A DNA stretch of 64,000 nt from Cyprinodon diabolis (Eukaryota > Chordata > Actinopteri > Cyprinodontiformes > Cyprinodontidae), in NCBI GenBank assembly GCA_030533445.1, contig CM060065.1, forward strand, positions 6,865,474 to 6,929,473, given 5' to 3'. Of this stretch, positions 46,835 through 58,800 are shown one piece after another (position 1 is the stretch's first letter; each line of letters starts with the position of its first letter). The notes beneath the pieces were generated by a model. The model was not told the origin of the DNA and did not search any database. It was given only the letters and a program-made list of their open reading frames with translations. The position numbers were made by a program, and so were the translations under genes.

Positions 46835-49800
46835 GTGAGTAACCCGCTGCTGCTGCCATGCAGGGCCTGCCTCTCTCTGTCTGCTTAGAAATAAAAGCTG
46901 CTTCTGGACCCCACGTCACGTCACGTCCCTCCACGTCTCCACATTCACTCGGATTATTTTAGCCCTATTTTTTTTTTTAGGTCAGTGGAGACAAAGAAGA
47001 ATAAACAGGCTTTTTAAAGTCGCCTGCTCGTTAAAGCAGAAGCCAAGAGGATTTTTTATTTCTTTAATTAGTAGTGGGGGGCTTCAGTAAATATATTTCT
47101 GCAGAGCTGCACTCACCAACCCACCGCTATAAGTTAAACAAACATCTCGCTGGTTGTGTTTAAAATCTGCTGCTTTTAAAGGTTTCAGGTCCTGCTGGTT
47201 GTGGAGAAAAGATTTGTTTAGATTTTATCCTCCGCCCAACATGTGTGAGAGCGCCTGCTCTGCTTTTAGTACCTTGTGGGGACATTTTCTCAGCATTTGC
47301 CAAATGGGGACCAGATTAGTGGCCCCATGGGAGGGTGGTTAAACCGGTAAATAGGTTTTTTTTTTTCTTAAAATAAGTACTTAGTGAGACATTTTGCCAA
47401 TGGAACAAGAAAATGTACATGTAAAAAAAGAAAAAAATATATATTGCCTTATTTCAAGTGCATATTATGTAATAATCTTATTTTAAGAGTAAAAATACTC
47501 ATTCCATTGGCAAATCATCTTATTTGCCTACTTAAATTAAGGGGAAATACACTTAATTTAAGATTTTTTAAACTAATTTCTAGATTGTTTTTTCAGTGCA
47601 AAGGCTTTGTCTTATGCAGAAGGTCTCCAATAATGTTAATCAGCAGATTTTCTGACTAGATTCCCTTTTATGAATGGAAAAATGCATTTTTGCTCTTTTG
47701 ACATTGTGCCAAAATGATATTTTCACTTGGCACACTGTCTACTGTAACCTTTGTGGAACAAACATGCCTCAACTTATTCAGTCCAGATTTGCTTCACTGA
47801 AAAAACTGATATCTAGATAAGTCATTTTTTTTTTTTTTATTATAGCGTTTGTTCTCGGATTAAGGAGGCAAAAGAGACATTTTGCCAATGGAACAAGACA
47901 ATTTACACTTAAAATTAGAAAAAACAATTGCATTGTCTTATTTCAAGTGCATTTGATCTAATTATCTTATTTTAACAGTAAAAATACTCATTCCATTGGC
48001 AGATCGCCTTATTTATCTACTCAACTTAAGAGTAAATACACTTAATTTAAGAAATTGTGACTTATTTTTAGATTGTTTTTGCATTGTTTAGTTTCAGTTT
48101 GAATTAGGCCATAGAGATGAATGAAAGTCAACAAAGATCCTCATAAAGATAGCAAAACACAACATGTCTGTGTGGGTGTGTTGGTGGGGAAAGGGGGGAG
48201 GGGGTGTTTCCACTTGGTGAGTCAAAGCCTTGTGCTCAGTAAATGAATCATGGAAACATGTGATGGAACTACATCTTCGCCGCTTTCTTGCCTTCCTGCG
48301 GTTGTACTTTCTAAGCTGCCTTTTTCCCCCCTTTTTTTTTCAGCTTCCTGAAGTTTTTACTCCAAATTGTTTTCAGTTGCCCGGTCTATGAGCGGGACAC
48401 CTGATGGACAAACTGTGGTAAACACAAGTGGTTGTTGTTTATTAAGTCTGTTACAGGCAGCAGGAGGCTTTATCATGACAACAACAGAAAAAGGTTATGA
48501 TTAATGATAAATGGAGTCTAACTATTTAGACCCTGGTTTATACTCAGAAACCAGGTCGTCTGCTTGTGTGTGTCGCAGTTTACGGCAGTGATGTCATGGT
48601 GTGGTAAGCCTAGCGCCATTCTCCCCGCTTTACAAGCGAAATCAATGGGAACTACTAGACACATCTGCAATCAACAACAATTATTGAAGATTTCCAGAGG
48701 ACTTCACCATTGAAATTCACCAGAGCTATAGTGAAACTGACAGACGTTGGAATACATCTGGTAAAAGTGAAAAAAAAAACAAAAAAAACAGGTAATATGT
48801 AGCCAAAATTTGGAAGAATTCAAATGAAAATTACTCTTAATTAAAAACACTTATCATTTATCGAACAGTATGTTATAAATTCATATTTAAAGTACTTTCA
48901 GATGCTTCTGGGCACATTAAATTGACATAGCAACACACAGAGGCTGAAATCTGATTGGACAAAAAATATATTAACCAAGAGAAACACCACAAAATTAAAA
49001 GAATGGATTCTTTGGAATAAATTAATACAGCTGGATAGAAGACAATTACATTTTAGGTTATCAGTAATTGTTTCTGATTGATTTTAGGCCAGCAGAGAAG
49101 GCCCTGACCACCACTGCTTAATGTTATATTTTTAATGCAGAATAGTGACTGTATACTGCAGGTACAGCCTTCCAAAGACCAATAAACCCGCATTTCTAAA
49201 GAAACTTTAACGATGACAATAAAATGTCGCCCATAAAAAAAAAAAAAAAAACATAAAACAATAAATAAAGCGGACCTTGAATCTGTTGTGCAAAAAAAAA
49301 ATCACTTGAGTAAAAAGAGAACAAATCCCAACACAGTAAATGTTTTTTTTAAACATTTTTAATGTCATTATAAATTGATTATTTTGATCCTGCTTCACTA
49401 TATTTATCGGTAAACTGTAGAGATGCACCGATCCGATAACGGCTCCGATATGGACTAGTTAGCTGGATCGGGTATCGATCATTTGATATCGGAGATCCAA
49501 TCCAGTACACTTTACCTGGAACTGTTATTTCTTTCTTTTTGCTCCTTATTTTTCATAAATAATATAAAGTAGATTTATATTTGTGTTCATTTGCTGCCCT
49601 TTTTTCTTTAACAATGTTTGTATCAAGGCTAAAGAATTGACTTGCATGGGAAGATATATGCCTCCTTCAGCCAACATAATCTGTTACGCATCACTTTGAC
49701 TTTTGTTCTAAAAACCTATTTAAGGACAAACCGAGCTTCCTTATTATAAACAAGTAGTTATTTCTGTTCAACAGCTGAAGCCCTGGAGCACAAAGGTGAA

Positions 49801-52800
49801 GAATAAGGAGATAAGATCAATAGTTTGATGATAATATTGGTTAGAAGTGATAAGCAGCATTTTATGACTGCTAGGCTTCCTTCCATTCAGCTCACCAGTT
49901 TGTCGAGTTAAGATTTAAACCTGTGGGTACATTTGATCCAATCAAGTTAATTTTACTTTACGTTGAGTTTGCTGTTTTTCTTCCATTCAGTTACAGCCTG
50001 CAGTTCCTGGTGTAGGTGTTAATGAGTTCTCCGTGGTTAAAGTCAGATATGTACACTATACGTACATCTGCATACATCACAGCTGTTTCTTTCTTCAAAT
50101 ATAAAGGGAAATAATTAAAGGAAAAGTCTGGTCACATTCAGAATACGAACTTCTGAAAGGCTTACCGCACCGTGACGTCACTGCCGGAAGATAGCAGGAG
50201 TGAGGTGTTACTATATTTGGACAAAAATGGCCGCTCCCAGACTCGGTGATCGCCACGAAAATTATTGTTTTTATTTTTTTACTGATTAACACTAAATTCA
50301 TTAAGCAAACGTATAAGTTTTAGGCATAAATAATCATCCATTGAATCCTCCCTTCCTTGCTGACCGGACTTTTCCTTTAAATAAAAATGAAAACAAAATG
50401 GGCCCAAAGCAGCTGCCTTGGGGAACTCCAAAGGAAATAGATTTAATCAGTGAGAAGCTGATATTATAAAACACATTCTGTTTCCTGTTAGATAACTGAA
50501 GCTCTAACATTTACACATTTCCAGTGAAAGCTGATATTTTAGGTGGAGATGGGTGTTTGTTGTGGCAGCTTTTAGTTGCTACTGTTTCATAAGAAATGCC
50601 AAATACTGACTCACATTTAGGAAGTGGTTCACCGCTGTTTTTGGCTCGGTACTTCAGAGTAACCGGGCTCTTATTCTACACTTGAGATATGCAATGAGAC
50701 CATGTGCCTGGAAAGAAGGGGAGGGATGGGTGGAGACCCACGTTCCAGAGGGGAAACCTTTAGTCATCCATTCCTATAGTTGAAAGACTCAAGAAAAACA
50801 CGGGGAATCCTGTTTGGACTTTTTAGAGCTCAATTAAGTTTTCATTTTCATTCAGTCCAGCATCTTTGTGCAAAGAGAAAATAAATCACTACGTTCACAC
50901 CAGATTATTTATGAGAAAAAACACTTTGATTTATGTGGCCGTCTTTTTCAATAGAAGAAAATGAAACAATCAAGCTTAGTTTGCACTTTTTTACTAATCA
51001 AGTTTTGACGACTTTTACATTATTGACCTATTATAGGCGCTTAAAAAGCATTTTCCCTCAAAGGCAGATGTAAGCTACTTTCAATGTGTTTTCCATTTTT
51101 CACCAGACAAACAGGAATGGACAGCATTACCAGCACTTGGGTCAAATTGGACTGAGTGCTGCTAATTCTATCTAGGCCCTCTACAAGGCATCATCATCAT
51201 CAATGGAACTTCTTTTAGGGGGCAATAGAAGCTTCTGTTACTGCCCTCAACACTTCCTTCGTCTTTGACGGTCTCTAGTGCCCCTCCCTGAGGTCCCTGC
51301 TCTGTCCCATTCAAATAATAGGCATGCTGACATCAGGGATGCTAATAAATGATTTCACAGCAAACTCAAAAAGCACCTAAAAAGTCCCACTAAACAAACA
51401 TGAGACCAAGACTCCCAAAAAAGAGTAATAGCAAAATTAAGATATGGAGTTAAAGTTGTTCCATTATTGTTGCAAAAATGTTTTATAAATGTCAATTTGA
51501 GGAAAAAAAAAAAGGCAATCCAGAAATAACACTTAAAAAAGAAAGCTTTTCAACGTAAGTTTATATTACATATTATTATTATTTCCTCTTTTAAATCACA
51601 TTTATTCAGATTTTATATTTTCAAATTTTATCCGTCAAATTTCAGTTTTTTTTTTATATAGTTTTTTTACGATTTGCATTCTTTTCTGACTGCTTTTCCC
51701 AGATATGTTTCTCTTTATTTGTCAATGTGTTCATCAAGAGCGAGCTTTTGTATTTGGCCTGAAGTAAAGAGAATGCGATCTGTAAACTGGGAGCTAAAAA
51801 AATGCAATTACTAAAACCTGATCTAAAAAAAGAAATTTGTAAACCAATTGAATAAATAAAACGATAAAAGTTGAAGAAATTCCCAGCACTAATTTTAGGA
51901 TATCATAATTAAGGGCATGAATTTGCAATAATGTCAGCGATAAGATATATATATCATGATAATACATGTATCACAATACAATTTAGCCAGATATGATAAC
52001 AAGGACGATATATTGGCATTTCTGTAATAATCTAAAAAAGCTTGGCAGGTCTTGTTTTTGCTCTGCTGCAGCTGGTGCAGAGCTACAGAAAGCAGCTCTT
52101 AGGTGAAGCGCTTCCAACTAGTGTCAGTTATATAAAAGTAAAGACGATGGAATGGATTTTTGTATTTAAATATATATTTAAGATCCATTCAGCTGAATTT
52201 TTATTTGGTATCAATATCGTCTAATGTAATATCACGAATAGGGGTGAGTATCGGCATGTGTGTTGTGAAAAAATACGTGTCACGATACTTGGGTCACGAT
52301 GCGATATTATCACGATATTTCAATATCACTATATCACGGTATTTTACGCAGCTATCAAAATGGAATGTATAGATAAAACGCAAGTTCTGAATATCTTCAT
52401 TAGAATCCATTTTGTTTGGGGTTTGAATCAGTCCACGTCTTCTACTATGCTTCAACTACAGAAATGTTGCTTCGTCGCACAGCAACATTGGGCAGCCGAA
52501 AATCACGATATATCGCCAAATAGATTTTTTCCCACACCCCTAATCACGATATTTGTGTATTGAATCGATATAAATAAGGTCTAGTGAAATATAACTCTAT
52601 TAGAATTGATTCAAATATCATCCCATGAAACATCATGATATTGCAGTTTTGAAGCGATACAAATATCGTTTAGTGAGATATCACATTATTGGTATTTTGA
52701 ATCTATATGAATATTATCTAATCAAATATTGTGATATTTGACAGAATCTATTCTTTTCCTTATACACCTCATCATAATATTAAGACCGGTTTAAAATAAA

Positions 52801-55800
52801 AAGTGACATATTTTCTTTTGCCACCTGAGAACCCAGGACATAACTGAAGATTTTATAAAGAATTATCAATTTTTTTTAATTATATTTTAATATACATTAT
52901 TATTTTCTGTAATTATAAGAAACTCTATCAGCCTTTTTTATGCTGACAAGCAGTGCACAGCAAAAGGTGGCATTGCATGCTCCATGTCACCAGGGAAACC
53001 CCCACAGCTCTACTTTCTCTTTCATTTATTAAAGTGATTGTAGGTTACTGGTATGTGAAGACTGAGGTCACTGGGCCACCTGTTTGCTGCTTGATAAGCT
53101 TAAACATTAATGAAAAGCTCCAACATGGCGGATACTAACATGTCTTATTTTACGGGAAGCCCATAACCCAGTGATGCCTCACACATTAATCAACATATTT
53201 AGAGCATGGTTCACTTCTAACCCTCATGTTTCCCAGACATGATGGACCCAAGTAACAAAGAACTCTGAGCGACTACAGGAAGACGTCTGAGTCTTTCAAC
53301 AGATGGTACCCCCCCCACCCCCGTCTGCCATATTTAGATCAACCTGAAGGCAAATCACAGCTACAGTTTATCAGATAACATCCCCTCGGTTTAATGGGTG
53401 GATGATTTAGAGAGCATAAACTAAAGATAAATAAGAGCTTGCTGAATTCACTTTCACTTTTTTTGTGATGTGGGGAAAGTGTTTTTAGATGCGTGGTGCG
53501 GTGAGGAATTGTGTGTTCTAGTAGGAGACTTACAGGAACAGCAAACAGGACCCCCCCCCCCCCCAGCGTGCTCCACATTCTAGATCCCACTTCTGCAGCT
53601 GGCAGAAATAGATCTGCTGGGGGTTATAGAAAGTTATAGAAAGTTTTTTTTATTGTACCTTATTTCCAGCTTCCTTCTTGTTTTTCTCATTAGAAAAAAG
53701 AATCCCATTTTCTGCCGGGACACCTATGATATTGCTTTAACCATTTAAAGTCGTAGGGAAGCGGCTCTTCCAACCGTCGCATTTCCGAATTCTCCTGAGT
53801 GGTGCACGACTTTATATGAGTGAATAAAGTTAATGTGATTTGTCGTTTATCAAGAGATTGGTTGTGGCGGAAGGTTCGCAAGCAAGTTTGGTTGTGGCCG
53901 ATTTATCGGAAGAATCTTGCTAACCCGTTAGCAACTTAGTGCTACTTGGTCCCAATGGGAAATTCCATTGGGACCAAGTAGCACTAAATTGGTGACTTAG
54001 AAACGACACTGTCAAGGAACGCTATGGACAGCGGAAACATGCAAGAGGAGGAGAGTTTAGTGTCTGAGGTCGTGGACGAGTCTCCTCCGTCATCCATTTT
54101 TTATTTAGAGGAGGAAAGCAGGGATGAGGATGTTGTGGAAGAGGACGCCAGGGCAGCAGAAGCTTGGTTTGGTGTAGAAGGCTTACAGCCGTACATGTTT
54201 GAGCCCTTGCCTCGCAACGCTGCCAGTTCTGTTAGCTCTACGCCTGCTGAAGACACAGACGTCCATCCCTATGAACACTGGGACGGAACTCAATGGGAAA
54301 GGAAATGATTCTGATTTCTTATTTCAACCGTTGCGTATATTAGCTGCAACATATGAATCAAGATGCTATGACCGAAAAAATTTGATTGACAGCTGACCGT
54401 TGATATATGATTGGCCGAATTTAGGTGTTCAGGCTGACGTATAACTAACTGGCCTGCAGAAGATAACGGAAAAAAAAAAAAAAAAACCACAGATTTTTAA
54501 GACAGGATTTTTTTTTTTTTTGAAATTTTCTAGAGTACATTTATATACATGATTAAGCCAGAATGATTTGACATTTAAATATGATTTCCCTACGACTTTA
54601 AAACCAAGTATATCATATTTTATACATGAGTTTTCGAGACTTCTGCACCATCAGTTTGACATCTTAAATAAACCCTGACTTACACAATACCACAATGCTG
54701 TGCAGAGAAAATGTGTAAAGGATTACACAGAAATCCTTAATGTATCAAAATTGATTCACATAAATGCTCTAATTTCACTCGTTTAAAAATGTTTTTCTAT
54801 TTCATTTGTCAGAAAATGAAGTGTCAACTCTAATTTATAAAAATATAATTTTCTGTCAAATATTTCACGGTCCAGGCTTTTAGGGGTTAAGTAATCAGAT
54901 ATTGTTGGACATGCCACGTCCAGACCACATCCTTAATCTGTTGTTCGATGTTAAACAACATTTCTCTGCATGGCATAAGGCGTGGCCGAGGAAGTAGAGG
55001 CTACGGGTCGAGCCTGCAGTTCGGCTGTGTCTGCTCTGGGGAATGTGTGCAGAATGTTCAAATGCAGGAAGACTAAAACAAAACAACACAGACTTTGCTC
55101 CATTAGTTGGTGAGAGGGAAAGCACCACCATTTGTCTGAGTGCTGAGAAGATATTAGATTATTTTTTAGCGTTAGAGTCTTCACAGTATTGTATTTTTCA
55201 AATGAGAATTTAAATGGTGGTAAAGCTTTTTGGTTCTGATCTCAGTAGACGTAACGGCTTTAACCAACTACCAGGGTCGGATTTAGGAAATTTGGGATCC
55301 TAGGCAAAGACAGGCAGAGGGCCCTCTGAATTGGGAAGAAAACACATAAAACATAAACATTATACAGATACAGAAATTTTAATAAAATAGACATCCATTA
55401 TTTGTCCCTCTCTTCCTGTTGTTTTTCTCTCTATGTTTTGTACTCAGCTGACTTTTCATGCTGTCACAAAATCATTAAAAGATTTTTTCCAAGCTGATTG
55501 CTCCTTCCTGTGTTTCCAAAAAGGCAAAAGTAAATAACCCAGTCCTTCTTTTCACTGTTGACAAGCCATGATCTGCTTCTCTGTTCTCCATTTTTCATTT
55601 AAATGAAATAATAGCTGCATAATTCATGACAGCAGACGAGATAGAGGAGAGCAGGAGGCGGGGTTACCAATCTACTTGCTCTGGAGAGCAGAGTTCGCTG
55701 CTTTTAGATGTTGTCACCAAAGGCTCCAGTAGCAGAAAAAAGTCACTAGATTTGCCGCTAGGTGCAAAAGGGGTCTGAAAAGTTGCCAAATATAGCAACA

Positions 55801-58800
55801 AAAGTTGGCAACACTGCTCTTTGCACCCTTTGTTTTCAAATGGTTTGCTGCTGTCTGTTTGGATCTTTCTGAACATGTGCAGCAAATGGACTGATCCAAT
55901 ATGGTGGACACTGGGGGGGCCTGAGACACACTTAATATTATAAGCGTTCTGATGGCATTTTAGCAAAAAGATTTTTATCAAAAACATAATTAATTTGCAC
56001 AAATAAGGAATAGTCCTATTAACCATACATGTAAACAGAGTTTTATGGGGCCCCCAGGAACTCGGGGTCCTAGGCAACTACCTACTATTGCCTAATGGTA
56101 AATCCACCTCTGCTAACTTGTAAAACAACTCAGAACAAGACAAAATATCTGCAAATGCAGATTTACAATTCTAGAAAAAAGCATGTTGTTAATATTAGAA
56201 ATTATGTCTTAAAGCAAGATAAATAATCCAACATTTCTAACATTGGAAAGAACCAAATACTTTGCAGCATGTAAAAAGAAAATACTGTATTCATTAAAAG
56301 TTGACAGAAGGTAAAGTGTTGACCTTTGTAGCTACTAACAGTCACTAAATGTTGTTTTGTGGCTTTTCTGGGCCAATTATTCTGTAGTGACATAGACAGG
56401 TATGGGGCATTGCAGGCTAACAAAGAACCCAAACGACCACCATTCCAAAATGGCGGACCCATTTGATCACTTTGCATGTTTTCTAAGCTAAAACAAGGCT
56501 TTGTTTTTTGGTCCACTCTATAAAGCCTTGAACTCCCCACTATTTCTGACATTTTGAATTGAAAAAGCTTCTTATATGGGAAGTGAAACAAAGTCCATTG
56601 GATTGTTTTTTTTTTTTTTTACTTTTTTGGAAAGACTATGACCTGGATGACTCAGAATCTTCACCAGCACAATAGTGAAGTAATTTAAACTTCAGATAAT
56701 TCATACAAATAAATCATAGATGAGTATCAGGCTTTTAAAACTCTCAAAACAGTTGAATTGAATTGAAAATAAAATTAATTGCCCAGCCTTAATATCAATT
56801 AGTAGCCTTAATTTTTAGTTAAACTTTATATTTCCTCTCATGCAAGCTGCAGCTATAGGAAGCAGAATGGTTCCCATCAAGCCGCTGTGTTTACATGTCA
56901 GAATGAGCCGACCGGGTTTAGGTTAAATATCCTTCTGTTTAGGTGTAGTGAGAAGGTAAGGCAGGCTTCTAAACTTGGATTCTTTAGACTATTTTGGGAT
57001 CATTCGCCTTCTAATTCCAGTTATTGATAATCAAGCTTCATGTTTAGTTTTGGTAATCTGAAAAGTGGTGTAGATCAACTTCTCATTTTAGGAGAAAGAG
57101 GAAATAATTTAGCTCTCTTATCTGATTCATGATTTAAAAAAAGAAAGAAATTTAAGTATGTCTATTTTTCTTAAAATTAGTACATTTCCTTTAAGTTGAG
57201 CAGATAAGCAATACAATGTACTAAAGAAATAAGATGAATTAGAGTTTAAATAAGTAAAAACTCCATTATTTTATATCAAGTATATCATCATCCTTTTTTT
57301 TGGAAGATCATCTTATTTACCTGCTCTAACTATGGGTAAATGCATTCGTATTAGGAACATTTTTTAATAACTGGGGTTGTTGTTGATACCTTTGAAATCA
57401 TTAAGGCTTAATAACATAACTACAAGGTTATGAACGTGTAAATAACTGTGATAGCTTTTAAAATGGAAAGCAAAGGAACCTGTGGCTTTGATTAGTGGAC
57501 GGCTGTCCGGGTCCGGACCCAACCTGATTTAAAACATTTATAAATTACCACATGTTTTCGATGGCAGTGTCTAATTTCACTTGCTCCGCTTCTCCTGTTA
57601 ATACGGTAAAGCTCTATGGAGCGTCCGGCTCCAGGCTGCACGTGATCCAAATGATCCAATGAGCTGCTGTCAGTCTGGGTTGCTGCTGCTGCTACTTTTA
57701 GACACAGCAGGCAAACCTGTGGCAAGCCGGGTGATGGGAAAGAAGGAGAAGATGATGAGAAAAAGAGAGCAGAGAAAGTGTGGACTGCTGGAAGAACTGT
57801 GGTGAACTGGTGAAAGAAAAGTGAAATGGTGCTCAACGATGATCCTGCACATTTAGAGGATGTTTGGCTCAACCTGCTGCTGTGAAGCAGGATTCTCCAC
57901 CATGAACAGAATCAAAAATAAATATTGATCCAGGCTCAAAATGAGCTCCTTGATATGTGCTTTAGAATGGCTTTGTCTCCATTCAAACCAGGTTTAAAGC
58001 CTTGCAGGGCAGCATAAAGCCCACTGCGAACATTAAAACAGAAAAAAAGAAAGAAAAATTAACAAATGGTCAGTTCAGGTGTTTTATGAAATATGTTAAT
58101 CAGGAAGTTGTCTATAAACCAAACTGAAAGATTGTTTTTCTCTACTTAAGAAAAACACTTTAGATTTTAAAATGTTTAAAAAAGTGTTAAAATCTGTTAA
58201 AATTAACAGATTGTAATAAAAAATGTCTCCGGACCTTTGCTGGTTGGTTTTCTTTATTTGGACCCTGGTCATTTTTAATTGGTGACCCCTGCTCTAGGAG
58301 CTAATTCGAGACCTCAGCTTGCCCTGAAAGGGTAGAAAGGGTTTCAGCTGTGCCATGCAGGCCTAAGTCGTTCTACACATGTAGATTCTGTTTGGTGATA
58401 ATCACCACATCTGCTCACACTCAACACAACCAAGTCTCCATGTTCCCACCAGACGGATCCTCTGAGAGGAGATCTGAAGGCATCTGGTCTTAGTTTCACT
58501 TCATTTTTCCCAATCAGCCCTCAGACTATTCTACGTGTTTTTCAGTGTGTGTGTTGTTGGAGCGGTCAACGAGGAGTTGAGGAATGGAAGCGAATGCCTC
58601 AGCTTCCAAAGCGGTTGCTCTAACGGAGCGTTAAAAGGTCCCGGCCCAGCCCAGAGTCAAACCGGGGTGTCTGTTGCTCTGGGCGTGTGTGTTGAGCTCC
58701 TGCAGAACGCTGTTTATTTGGTTGCTAGGCAGTAAGTCGCAGGAGCCATGGAATGGACCTCAGTAATGGAGACGGAGGACGGGGAGGGGATTTCTGTTTT

